Source of the DNA: Hydractinia symbiolongicarpus
Lineage: Eukaryota > Cnidaria > Hydrozoa > Anthoathecata > Hydractiniidae
Length of the DNA: 64,000 nucleotides
Assembly: GCF_029227915.1 (NCBI RefSeq)
Contig: NC_079880.1
Span: 3,908,001 to 3,972,000 of the forward strand
Direction of reading: 5' to 3'
The position numbers and the translations under genes are program-made. Below, in pieces: positions 26,395 to 38,404 of the stretch; positions within the stretch are counted from its first letter, which is position 1; each line of letters starts with the position of its first letter. The notes under the pieces were generated by a model. The model had not been told where the DNA came from, searched no databases, and was given only the letters and a program-made list of their open reading frames with translations.

Positions 26395-29300
26395 AGAAAG
26401 TACCCAGGGAGTAAACTCCTTTCCCGAACGATTTTTTAAATTACTTTTTCACCACTAAAACGCATGAGACTTGTAGTTTTCAAAAATGTTTTCATTTTTG
26501 ATGAGACGCTGAAAAAAAGCAGTTTAAACGCCGGCAAACGAAAACCTGCGATTTCCCTAAATCCCGAACTCGGCCCGTATAGTCAAAAGTATACAAAGAA
26601 AGTACCCAGGGAGTAAACTCATTTCCAGAACGATTTTTTAAATTATTTTTTCATCACTAAAACGCATAAGATTTGTAGTTTTTAAAAATGTTTTCATTTT
26701 TGATGAGACGCTGAATAAAAGAAGTTTAATCGCAGGCAAACGAAAACCCGAGATTTCTTGTAAATCCCGGCTTGGCCCGTATAGTCAAAAATATACAAAG
26801 AAAGTACCCAGGGAGTAAACTCATTTCCCGAACGATTTTTTAAATTATTTTTTCACCACTAAAACGCATGAGACTTGTAGTTTTCAAAAATGTTTTCATT
26901 TTTGATGAGACGCTGAATAAAAGAAGTTTAATCGCCGGCAAACGAAAACCGCGATTTCCCGTAAATCCCGGGCTTGGCCCGTATAGTCAAAAGTATACAA
27001 AAATAGTACCCAGGGAGTAAACTCAATTCCCGAACGATTTTTTAAATCACTTTTTCACCACTAAAACGCATGAGACTTGTAGTTTTTAAAAATGTTTTCA
27101 TTTTTGATGAGACGCTGAATAAAAAAAGTTTAATCGCCGGCAAACAAAAACCTACGATTTCCCGTAAATCCGGGGCTTGGCCCGTATATTCGAATATATA
27201 CAAAGAAAGTACCCAGGGTGTAAACTCATTTCCCGAACGATTTTTTAAATTTTTTTTTCACCACTAAAACGCATGAGACTTGTAGTTTTCAAAAATGTTT
27301 TCATTTTTGATGAGACGCTTAATGAAAGAGGTTTAATCGCCGGAAAACGAAAACCCGCGATTTCCCGTAAATCCCGGGCTTGGCCCGTATAGTCTAATGT
27401 ATACAAATAAAGTACCCTGTGAGTAAACTCATTTCCAGAACGATTTTTTAAATTATTTTTTCACCACTAAAACGCATAAGACTTGTAGTTTTTAAAAATG
27501 TTTTCATTTTTGATGAGACGCTGAATAAAAGAAGTTTAATCGCCGGCAAACGAAAACCCGCGATTTCCCGTAAATCCCGGCTTGGACCGTATAGTGAAAA
27601 GTATACAAAGAAAGTACCCAGGGAGTAAACTCATTTCCCGAACGATTTTTTAAATTATTTTTTCACCACTAAAACGCATGAGACTTGTAGTTTTCAAAAA
27701 TGTTTTCATTTTTGATGAGACGCTGATTAAAAGAAGTTTAATCGCCGGCAAACGAAAACCCGCGATTTCCCGTAAATCCCGGGCTTGGCCCGTATAATCA
27801 AAAGTATACAAAGAAAGTACCCAGGGAGTAAACTCATTTTCCGAACGATTTTTTAAATTACTTTTTCACCACTAAAACGCATGAGACTTGTAGTTTTTAA
27901 AAATGTTTTCATTTTTGATGAGACGCTGAATAAAAGAAGTTTAATCGCCGGCAAACGAAAACCTGCGATTTCCCGTAAATCCTGGACTCGGCCCGTATAG
28001 TCAAAAATATACAAAGAAAGTACCCAGGGAGTAAACTCATTTCCCAAACGATTTTTTAAATTATTATTTCACCACTAAAACGCATGAGACTAGTAGTTTT
28101 CAAGAATGTTTTCATTTTTGATGAGACGCTGAATAAAAGCAGTTTAATCGCCGGCAAACGAAAACCCGCGATTTCCCGTAAATCCCGGGCTTGGCACGTA
28201 TAGTCGAATGTATACAAAGAAAGTACCCTGTGAGTAAACTCATTTCCAAAACGATTTTTTAAAATATATTTTCACCACTAAAACGCATAAGACTTGTAGT
28301 TTTTAAAAATATTTTCATATTTGATGGGACGCTGAATAAAAGAAATTTAATCGCCGGCAAACGAAAACCCGCAATTTCCCGTAAATCCCGGGCTTGGCCC
28401 GTATAGTCAAAAGTATACAAAGAAAGTACCCAGGGAGTAAACTCATTTCCCGAACGATTTTTTATATTATTTTTTTACCACTAAACGCATGAAACTTGTA
28501 GTTTTCAAAAATATTTTCATATTTGATGGGATGCTGAATAAAAGAAGTTTAATCGCCAACAAACGAAAATCCGCGATTTCCCGTAAATCCCGGACTCGGC
28601 CCGTATAGTCAAAAGTATACAAAGAAAGTACCCAGGGAGTAAACTCATTTCCCGAACGATTTTTTAAATTATTTTTTCACCACTAAAACGCATGAGACTT
28701 GTAGTTTTCAAAAATGTTTTCATTTTTGATGAGACGCTTAATGAAAGAGGTTTAATCGCCGGCAAACGAAATCCCGCGTTTTCCCGTAAATCCGGGGCTT
28801 GGCCCGTATAGTCGAATGTATACAAAGAAAGTACCCAGGGAGTAAACTCATTTCGCAAACGATTTTTTAAATTTTTTTTTCACCACTAAAACGCATGAGA
28901 CTTGTAGTTTTTAAAAATGTTTTCATTTTTGATGAGACGCTGAATAAAAGAAGTTTAATCGCTGGCAAACGAAAACCCGCGATTTCCCGTAAATCCCGGC
29001 TTGGCCCGTATAGTGAAAAGTATACAAAGAAAGTACCCAGGGAGTAAACTCATTTCCCGAACGATTTTTCAAATTATTTTTTCACCACTAAAACGCATGA
29101 GACTTGTAGTTTTCAAAAATGTTTTCATTTTTGATGAGACGCTGAAAAAAAGCAGTTTAATCGCCGGCAAACGAAAACTTGCGATTTCCCTAAATCCCGA
29201 ACTCGGCCCGTATAGTCAAAAGTATACAAAGAAAGTACCCAGGGAGTAAACTCATTTCAAGAACGATTTTTTAAATTATTTTTTCACCACTAAAACGCAT

Positions 29301-30430
29301 AAGACTTGTAGTTTTTAAAAATGTTTTCATTTTTGATGAGACGCTGAATAAAAGAAGTTTAATCGCAGGCAAACGAAAACCCGCGATTTCCCGTAAATCC
29401 CGGCTTGGCCCGTATAGTCAAAAGTATACAAAGAAAGTACCCAGGGAGTAAACTCATTTCCCGAACGATTTTTTAAATTATTTTTTCACCACTAAAACGC
29501 ATGAGACTTGTGGTTTTCAAAAATGTTTTCATTTTTGATGAGACGCTGAATAAAAGAAGTTTAATCGCCGGCAAACGAAAACCCGCGATTTCCCGTAAAT
29601 CCCGGGCTGGGCCCGTATAGTCAAAAGTATACAAAGAAAGTACCCAGGGAGTAAACTCAATTCCCGAACGATTTTTTAAATCACTTTTTCACCACTAAAA
29701 CGCATGAGACTTGTAGTTTTTAAGAATGTTTTCATTTTTGATGAGACGCTGAATAAAAGCAGTTTAATCGCCGGCAAACGAAATCCCGCGTTTTCCCGTA
29801 AATCTGGGGCTTGGCCCGTATAGTCGAATATATACAAAGAAAGTACCCAGGGTGTAAACTCATTTCCCGAACGATTTTTTAAATTTTTTTTTCACCACTA
29901 AAACGCATGAGACTTGTAGTTTTCAAAAATGTTTTCATTTTTGATGAGACGCTGAATAAAGGAACTTTAATCGTATAGTGAAAAGTATACAAAGAAAGTA
30001 CCCAGGGAGTAAACTCATTTCCCGAACGATTTTTTAAATTATTTTTTCACCACTAAAACGCATGAGACTTGTAGTTTTCAAAAATGTTTTCATTTTTGAT
30101 GAGACGCTGAATAAAAGAAGTTTAATCGCCGGCAAACGAAAACCCGCGATTTCCCGTAAATCCCGGCTTGGCCCGTATAGTCAAAAGTATACAAAGAAAG
30201 TACCCTGGGAGTAAACTCATTTCCCAAACGATTTTTTATATTATTTTTTTACCACTAAACGCATGAAACTTGTAGTTTTCAAAAATATTTTCATATTTGA
30301 TGGGATGCTGAATAAAAGAAGTTTAATCGCCGGCAAACGAAAATCCGCGATTTCCCGTAAATCCCGGACTCGGCCCGTATAGTCAAAAGTATACAAAGAA
30401 AGTACCCAGGGAGTAAACTCATTTCCCGAA
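26395..30430 (+). repeat. Segmental copy J1 (~4 kb; partner at 38,405-42,650)
   Basis: The order of about 20 monomers here recurs about 12 kb to the right. Shared private variants include AGATTTCTTG (26,751 and 38,763), CAAAAACCTACG (near 27,145 and 39,156), GACTAGTAG (near 28,087 and 40,100), CGCCAACAAAC (near 28,555 and 40,568) and the 155-bp monomer (GGAAC at 29,961 and 42,178). The offset is 12,012-12,013 in the left part and 12,217 in the right part, so J1 lacks one monomer that J2 has. Within J1 one monomer lacks a C (AAACCGCG near 26,946). Confidence 0.88.
29906..30060 (+). repeat. 155-bp deletion monomer (first of at least 14)
   Basis: This monomer lacks consensus positions 69-116 (48 bases): TTTAATCG is joined directly to TATAGTGAAAAG. 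CG lies at both edges of the lost part, which fits a microhomology-mediated deletion or slippage. A linked change gives AAAGGAACTTT in place of AAAGAAGTTT. The same junction with the same linked change has GGAAC at 29,961; 42,178; 45,167; 45,930; 47,300; 48,063; 50,647; 51,410; 53,184; 53,947; 55,115; 56,889; 57,652 and 60,237. All copies therefore descend from one deletion. It removes the CpG-rich and CCCG-rich core of the monomer. Confidence 0.93.
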
Positions 30431-31059
30431 CGATTTTTTAAATCACTTTTTCACCACTAAAACGCATGAGACTTGTAGTTTTCAAAAATGTTTTCATTTT
30501 TGATGAGACGCTCAATGAAAGAGGTTTAATCGCCGGCAAACGAAAACCCGCGATTTCCCGTAAATCCCGGGCTTGGCCCGTATAGTCGAATGTATACAAA
30601 GAAAGTACCCTGTGAGTAAACTCATTTCCAGAACGATTTTTTAAATTATTTTTTCACCACTAAAACGCATAAGACTTGTAGTTTTTAAAAATGTTTTCAT
30701 TTTTGATGAGACGCTGAATAAAAGAAGTTTAATCGCTGGCAAACGAAAACCCGCGATTTCCCGTAAATCCCGGCTTTGCCCGTATAGTGAAAAGTATACA
30801 AAGAAAGTACCCAGGGAGTAAACTCATTTCCCGAACGATTTTTTAAATTATTTTTTCACCACTAAAACGCATGAGACTTGTAGTTTTCAAAAATGTTTTC
30901 ATTTTTGATGAGACGCTGAAAAAAAGCAGTTTAATCGCCGGCAAACGAAAACCTGCGATTTCCCTAAATCCCGAACTCGGCCCGTATAGTCAAAAGTATA
31001 CAAAGAAAGTACCCAGGGAGTAAACTCATTTCAAGAACGATTTTTTAAATTATTTTTTC
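30431..31059 (+). repeat. Three monomers linking J1 to the next HOR
   Basis: The order is TCAATGAAAGAGG monomer, CATAAGAC/CGCTGGC monomer with GGCTTTGCCC, then GAAAAAAAGCAG monomer ending TTTCAAGAACG. It resembles 34,690-35,300 and, more loosely, 42,650-43,260. Confidence 0.75.
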
Positions 31060-34000
31060 ACCACTAAAACGCATGAGACTTGTAGTTTTCAAAAATGTTT
31101 TCATTTTTGATGAGACGCTGAATAAAAGCAGTTTAATCGCCGGCAAACGAAAACCCGCGATTTCCCGTAAATCCCGGGCTTGGCACGTATAATCGAATGT
31201 ATACAAAGAAAGTACCCTGTGAGTAAACTCATTTCCAAAACGATTTTTTAAAATATATTTTCACCACTAAAACGCATAAGACTTGTAGTTTTTAAAAATA
31301 TTTTCATATTTGATGGGACGCTGAATAAAAGAAATTTAATCGCCGGCAAACGAAAACCCGCAATTTCCCGTAAATCCCGGGCTTGGCCCGTATAGTCAAA
31401 AGTATACAAAGAAAGTACCCAGGGAGTAAACTCATTTCCCGAACGATTTTTTATATTATTTTTTTACCACTAAACGCATGAAACTTGTAGTTTTCAAAAA
31501 TATTTTCATATTTGATGGGATGCTGAATAAAAGAAGTTTAATCGCCAACAAACGAAAATCCGCGATTTCCCGTAAATCCCGGACTCGGCCCGTATAGTCA
31601 AAAGTATACAAAGAAAGTACCCAGGGAGTAAACTCATTTCCCGAACGATTTTTTAAATTATTTTTTCACCACTAAAACGCATGAGACTTGTAGTTTTCAA
31701 AAATGTTTTCATTTTTGATGAGACGCTTAATGAAAGAGGTTTAATCGCCGGCAAACGAAATCCCGCGTTTTCCCGTAAATCCGGGGCTTGGCCCGTATAG
31801 TCGAATGTATACAAAGAAAGTACCCAGGGAGTAAACTCATTTCGCAAACGATTTTTTAAATTTTTTTTTCACCACTAAAACGCATGAGACTTGTAGTTTT
31901 CAAAAATGTTTTCATTTTTGATGAGACGCTTAATGAAAGAGGTTTAATCGCCGGAAAACGAAAACCCGCGATTTCCCGTAAATCCCGGGCTTGGCCCGTA
32001 TAGTCGAATGTATACAAAGAAAGTACCCTGTGAGTAAACTCATTTCCAGAACGATTTTTCAAAATTATTTTTTCACCACTAAAACGCATAAGACTTGTAG
32101 TTTTTAAAAATGTTTTCATTTTTGATGAGACGCTGAATAAAAGAAGTTTAATCGCTGGCAAACGAAAACCCGCGATTTCCCGTAAATCCCGGCTTGGCCC
32201 GTATAGTGAAAAGTATACAAAGAAAGTACCCAGGGAGTAAACTCATTTCCTGAACGATTTTTCAAATTATTTTTTCACCACTAAAACGCATGAGACTTGT
32301 AGTTTTCAAAAATGTTTTCATTTTTGATGAGACGCTGAAAAAAAGCAGTTTAATCGCCGGCAAACGAAAACTTGCGATTTCCCTAAATCCCGAACTCGGC
32401 CCGTATAGTCAAAAGTATACAAAGAAAGTACCCAGGGAGTAAACTCATTTCAAGAACGATTTTTTAAATTATTTTTTCACCACTAAAACGCATAAGACTT
32501 GTAGTTTTTAAAAATGTTTTCATTTTTGATGAGACGCTGAATAAAAGAAGTTTAATCGCAGGCAAACGAAAACCCGCGATTTCCCGTAAATCCCGGCTTG
32601 GCCCGTATAGTCAAAAGTATACAAAGAAAGTACCCAGGGTGTAAACTCATTTCCCGAACGATTTTTTAAATTTTTTTTTCACCACTAAAACGCATGAGAC
32701 TTGTAGTTTTCAAAAATGTTTTCATTTTTGATGAGACGCTGAATAAAAGCAGTTTAATCGCCGGCAAACGAAAACCCGCGATTTCCCGTAAATCCCGGGC
32801 TTGGCACGTATAATCGAATGTATACAAAGAAAGTACCCTGTGAGTAAACTCATTTCCAAAACGATTTTTTAAAATATATTTTCACCACTAAAACGCATAA
32901 GACTTGTAGTTTTTAAAAATATTTTCATATTTGATGGGACGCTGAATAAAAGAAATTTAATCGCCGGCAAACGAAAACCCGCAATTTCCCGTAAATCCCG
33001 GGCTTGGCCCGTATAGTCAAAAGTATACAAAGAAAGTACCCAGGGAGTAAACTCATTTCCCGAACGATTTTTTATATTATTTTTTTACCACTAAACGCAT
33101 GAAACTTGTAGTTTTCAAAAATATTTTCATATTTGATGGGATGCTGAATAAAAGAAGTTTAATCGCCAACAAACGAAAATCCGCGATTTCCCGTAAATCC
33201 CGGACTCGGCCCGTATAGTCAAAAGTATACAAAGAAAGTACCCAGGGAGTAAACTCATTTCCCGAACGATTTTTTAAATTATTTTTTCACCACTAAAACG
33301 CATGAGACTTGTAGTTTTCAAAAATGTTTTCATTTTTGATGAGACGCTTAATGAAAGAGGTTTAATCGCCGGCAAACGAAATCCCGCGTTTTCCCGTAAA
33401 TCCGGGGCTTGGCCCGTATAGTCGAATGTATACAAAGAAAGTACCCAGGGAGTAAACTCATTTCGCAAACGATTTTTTAAATTTTTTTTTCACCACTAAA
33501 ACGCATGAGACTTGTAGTTTTCAAAAATGTTTTCATTTTTGATGAGACGCTTAATGAAAGAGGTTTAATCGCCGGAAAACGAAAACCCGCGATTTCCCGT
33601 AAATCCCGGGCTTGGCCCGTATAGTCGAATGTATACAAAGAAAGTACCCTGTGAGTAAACTCATTTCCAGAACGATTTTTCAAAATTATTTTTTCACCAC
33701 TAAAACGCATAAGACTTGTAGTTTTTAAAAATGTTTTCATTTTTGATGAGACGCTGAATAAAAGAAGTTTAATCGCTGGCAAACGAAAACCCGCGATTTC
33801 CCGTAAATCCCGGCTTGGCCCGTATAGTGAAAAGTATACAAAGAAAGTACCCAGGGAGTAAACTCATTTCCCGAACGATTTTTCAAATTATTTTTTCACC
33901 ACTAAAACGCATGAGACTTGTAGTTTTCAAAAATGTTTTCATTTTTGATGAGACGCTGAAAAAAAGCAGTTTAATCGCCGGCAAACGAAAACTTGCGATT

Positions 34001-34394
34001 TCCCTAAATCCCGAACTCGGCCCGTATAGTCAAAAGTATACAAAGAAAGTACCCAGGGAGTAAACTCATTTCAAGAACGATTTTTTAAATTATTTTTTCA
34101 CCAGAAAAACGCATAAGACTTGTAGTTTTTAAAAATGTTTTCATTTTTGATGAGACGCTGAATAAAAGAAGTTTAATCGCAGGCAAACGAAAACCCGCGA
34201 TTTCCCGTAAATCCCGGCTTGGCCCGTATAGTCAAAAGTATACAAAGAAAGTACCCAGGGTGTAAACTCATTTCCCGAACGATTTTTTAAATTTTTTTTT
34301 CACCACTAAAACGCATGAGACTTGTAGTTTTCAAAAATGTTTTCATTTTTGATGAGACGCTGAATAAAAGCAGTTTAATCGCCGGCAAACGAAA
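31060..34394 (+). repeat. 8-monomer HOR of 1,621 bp, ~2 copies
   Basis: GGCACGTATAATCG, AAAATATATTTTC, CGCCAACAAACG, the TTTCGCAAACG junction and CGATTTTTCAAAATT all recur at 1,621 (for example monomers at 31,653 and 33,274). The left edge is near 31,060 and the right edge near 34,394. A core of this unit also recurs as a module near 40,677, 61,929 and 63,753. Copies differ by single bases such as TTTCCTGAACG (near 32,250) against TTTCCCGAACG. Confidence 0.9.
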
Positions 34395-36003
34395 TCCCGC
34401 GATTTCCCGTAAATCCCGGCTTGGCCCGTATAGTCAAAAGTATACAAAGAAAGTACCCTGGGAGTAAACTCATTTCCCAAACGATTTTTTATATTATTTT
34501 TTTACCACTAAACGCATGAAACTTGTAGTTTTCAAAAATATTTTCATATTTGATGAAATTCTGAATAAAAGAAGTTTAATCGCCGGCAAACGAAAATCCG
34601 CGATTTCCCGTAAATCCCGGACTCGGCCCGTATAGTCAAAAGTATACAAAGAAAGTACCCAGGGAGTAAACTCATTTCCCGAACGATTTTTTAAATCACT
34701 TTTTCACCACTAAAACGCATGAGACTTGCAGTTTTCAAAAATGTTTTCATTTTTGATGAGACGCTTAATGAAAGAGGTTTAATCGCCGGCAAACGAAAAC
34801 CCGCGATTTCCCGTAAATCCCGGGCTTGGCCCGTATAGTCGAATGTATACAAAGAAAGTACCCTGTGAGTAAACTCATTTCCAGAACGATTTTTTAAATT
34901 ATTTTTTCACCACTAAAACGCATAAGACTTGTAGTTTTTTAAAATGTTTTCATTTTTGATGAGACGCTGAATAAAAGAAGTTTAATCGCTGGCAAACGAA
35001 AACCCGCGATTTCCCGTAAATCCCGGCTTTGCCCGTATAGTGAAAAGTATACAAAGAAAGTACCCAGGGAGTAAACTCATTTCCCGAACGATTTTTTAAA
35101 TTATTTTTTCACCACTAAAACGCATGAGACTTGTAGTTTTCAAAAATGTTTTCATTTTTGATGAGACGCTGAAAAAAAGCAGTTTAATCGCCGGCAAACG
35201 AAAACCTGCGATTTCCCTAAATCCCGAACTCGGCCCGTATAGTCAAAAGTATACAAAGAAAGTACCCAGGGAGTAAACTCATTTCAAGAACGATTTTTTA
35301 AATTATTTTTTCACCACTAAAACGCATAAGACTTGTAGTTTTTTAAAATGTTTTCATTTTTGATGAGACGCTGAATAAAAGAAGTTTAATCGCTGGCAAA
35401 CGAAAACCCGCGATTTCCCGTAAATCCCGGCTTTGCCCGTATAGTGAAAAGTATACAAAGAAAGTACCCAGGGAGTAAACTCATTTCCCGAACGATTTTT
35501 TAAATTATTTTTTCACCACTAAAACGCATGAGACTTGTAGTTTTCAAAAATGTTTTCATTTTTGATGAGACGCTGAATAAAAGAAGTTTAATCGCCGGCA
35601 AACGAAAACCCGCGATTTCCCGTAAATCCCGGCTTGGCCCGTATAGTGAAAAGTATACAAAGAAAGTACCCAGGGAGTAAACTCATTTCCCGAACGATTT
35701 TTCAAATTATTTTTTCACCACTAAAACGCATGAGACTTGTAGTTTTCAAAAATGTTTTCATTTTTGATGAGACGCTGAAAAAATGCAGTTTAATCGCCGG
35801 CAAACGAAAACTTGCGATTTCCCTAAATCCCGAACTCGGCCCGTATAGTCAAAAGTATACAAAGAAAGTACCCAGGGAGTAAACTCATTTCAAGAACGAT
35901 TTTTTAAATTATTTTTTCACCACTAAAACGCATAAGACTTGTAGTTTTTAAAAATGTTTTCATTTTTGATGAGACGCTGAATAAAAGAAGTTTAATCGCA
36001 GGC
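34395..36003 (+). repeat. Mixed domain-3 monomers with a 404-bp 2-mer
   Basis: 34,425-35,300 follows the same order as 30,165-31,050. It includes a TATATTA monomer whose GATGGGATGCTG is changed to GATGAAATTCTG near 34,551. Within it, a two-monomer unit with GTAGTTTTTTAAAATG (34,931 and 35,335, offset 404) and GGCTTTGCCC is repeated between about 34,890 and 35,570. 35,580-36,003 repeats the GTGAAAAG/CAAATTATT pair seen at 33,815. Confidence 0.78.
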
Positions 36004-36335
36004 AAACGAAAACCCGCGATTTCCCGTAAATCCCGGCTTGGCCCGTATAGTCAAAAGTATACAAAGAAAGTACCCAGGGAGTAAACTCATTTCCCGAACG
36101 ATTTTTTAAATTATTTTTTCACCACTAAAACGCATGAGACTTGTGGTTTTCAAAAATGTTTTCATTTTTGATGAGACGCTGAATAAAAGAAGTTTAATCG
36201 CCGGCAAACGAAAACCCGCGATTTCCCGTAAATCCCGGGCTGGGCCCGTATAGTCAAAAGTATACAAAGAAAGTACCCAGGGAGTAAACTCAATTCCCGA
36301 ACGATTTTTTAAATCACTTTTTCACCACTAAAACG

Positions 36336-36492
36336 CTGAAAAAAAGAAGTTTAATCGCCGGCAAACAAAAACCTACGATTTCCCGTAAATCCGGGGCTTG
36401 GCCCGTATATTCGAATATATACAAAGAAAGTACCCAGGGTGTAAACTCATTTCCCGAACGATTTTTTAAATTTTTTTTTCACCACTAAAACG
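36336..36492 (+). repeat. 157-bp deletion monomer, copy 1
   Basis: Consensus positions 1-46 are missing: AAAACG is joined directly to CTGAAAAAAAG. ACGC occurs at both ends of the lost 46 bases, so a deletion between short repeats explains it. A full-length relative with the same CAAAAACCTACG core is present near 27,070 and 39,083, which shows the direction of change. Confidence 0.92.
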
Positions 36493-37100
36493 CATGAGAC
36501 TTGTAGTTTTCAAAAATGTTTTCATTTTTGATGAGACGCTTAATGAAAGAGGTTTAATCGCCGGAAAACGAAAACCCGCGATTTCCCGTAAATCCCGGGC
36601 TTGGCCCGTATAGTCTAATGTATACAAAGAAAGTACCCTGTGAGTAAACTCATTTCCAGAACGATTTTTTAAATTATTTTTTCACCACTAAAACGCATAA
36701 GACTTGTAGTTTTTAAAAATGTTTTCATTTTTGATGAGACGCTGAATAAAAGAAGTTTAATCGCCGGCAAACGAAAACCCGCGATTTCCCGTAAATCCCG
36801 GCTTGGCCCGTATAGTCAAAAGTATACAAAGAAAGTACCCAGGGAGTAAACTCATTTCCCGAACGATTTTTTAAATTATTTTTTCACCACTAAAACGCAT
36901 GAGACTTGTGGTTTTCAAAAATGTTTTCATTTTTGATGAGACGCTGAATAAAAGAAGTTTAATCGCCGGCAAACGAAAACCCGCGATTTCCCGTAAATCC
37001 CGGGCTGGGCCCGTATAGTCAAAAGTATACAAAGAAAGTACCCAGGGAGTAAACTCAATTCCCGAACGATTTTTTAAATCACTTTTTCACCACTAAAACG

Positions 37101-37257
37101 CTGAAAAAAAGAAGTTTAATCGCCGGCAAACAAAAACCTACGATTTCCCGAAAATCCGGGGCTTGGCCCGTATATTCGAATATATACAAAGAAAGTACCC
37201 AGGGTGTAAACTCATTTCCCGAACGATTTTTTAAATTTTTTTTTCACCACTAAAACG
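37101..37257 (+). repeat. 157-bp deletion monomer, copy 2
   Basis: Same junction as at 36,336, repeated 765 bp later by the 4-mer duplication. It differs at least by CCCGAAAATCC in place of CCCGTAAATCC. Confidence 0.92.
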
Positions 37258-37570
37258 CATGAGACTTGTAGTTTTCAAAAATGTTTTCATTTTTGATGAG
37301 ACGCTTAATGAAAGAGGTTTAATCGCCGGAAAACGAAAACCCGCGATTTCCCGTAAATCCCGGGCTTGGCCCGTATAGTCTAATGTATACAAAGAAAGTA
37401 CCCTGTGAGTAAACTCATTTCCAGAACGATTTTTTAAATTATTTTTTCACCACTAAAACGCATAAGACTTGTAGTTTTTAAAAATGTTTTCATTTTTGAT
37501 GAGACGCTGAATAAAAGAAGTTTAATCGCCGGCAAACGAAAACCCGCGATTTCCCGTAAATCCCGGCTTG

Positions 37571-38404
37571 GACCGTATAGTGAAAAGTATACAAAGAAAG
37601 TACCCAGGGAGTAAACTCATTTCCCGAACGATTTTTTAAATTATTTTTTCACCACTAAAACGCATGAGACTTGTAGTTTTCAAAAATGTTTTCATTTTTG
37701 ATGAGACGCTGATTAAAAGAAGTTTAATCGCCGGCAAACGAAAACCCGCGATTTCCCGTAAATCCCGGGCTTGGCCCGTATAATCAAAAGTATACAAAGA
37801 AAGTACCCAGGGAGTAAACTCATTTTCCGAACGATTTTTTAAATTACTTTTTCACCACTAAAACGCATGAGACTTGTAGTTTTTAAAAAGGTTTTCATTT
37901 TTGATGAGACGCTGAATAAAAGAAGTTTAATCGCCGGCAAACGAAAACCTGCGATTTCCCGTAAATCCTGGACTCGGCCCGTATAGTCAAAAACATACAA
38001 AGAAAGTACCCAGGGAGTAAACTCATTTCCCAAACGATTTTTTAAATTATTATTTCACCACTAAAACGCATGAGACTAGTAGTTTTCAAGAATGTTTTCA
38101 TTTTTGATGAGACGCTAAATAAAAGCAGTTTAATCGCCGGCAAACAAAAACCCGCGATTTCCCGTAAATCCGGGGCTTGGCCCGTATAGTCGAATGTATA
38201 CAAAGAAAGTACCCTGGGAGTAAACTCATTTCGCAAACGATTTTTTAAATTTTTTTTTCACCACTAAAACGCATGAGACTTGTAGTTTTCAAAAATGTTT
38301 TCATTTTTGATGAGACGCTTAATGAAAGAGGTTTAATCGCCGGAAAACGAAAACCCGCGATTTCCCGTAAATCCCGGGCTTGGCCCGTATAGTCGAATGT
38401 ATAC
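37571..38404 (+). repeat. Partial extra copy of the J segment
   Basis: Together with the preceding monomer this repeats 39,160-40,170 with an offset of 2,027 (monomers at 37,839 and 39,866) and 27,145-28,150 with an offset of 9,986. Shared variants are CTTGGACCGTATAGTG, GCTGATTAAAAG, CGTATAATC and GACTAGTAG. It ends with CAAACAAAAACCC and a TTAATGAAAGAGG monomer. Confidence 0.78.

Larger units (their letters stand above)
36004..37570 (+). repeat. 4-monomer HOR of 765 bp, ~2 copies
   Basis: The order is TTGTGGTTTTC monomer with GGGCTGGGCCC, a 157-bp deletion monomer, a TTAATGAAAGAGG monomer with GTCTAATG, and a CATAAGAC monomer. TTGTGG lies at 36,141 and 36,906 (offset 765). The 157-bp monomer makes the unit shorter than four full monomers. 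Confidence 0.9.

Noticed and set aside
27070-27267. Plus-strand 65-codon frame, also at 39,083 and 48,365
   Set aside because: Same satellite monomer read on the other strand. Both strands give equally plausible short frames, which is expected by chance in an array with few stops.
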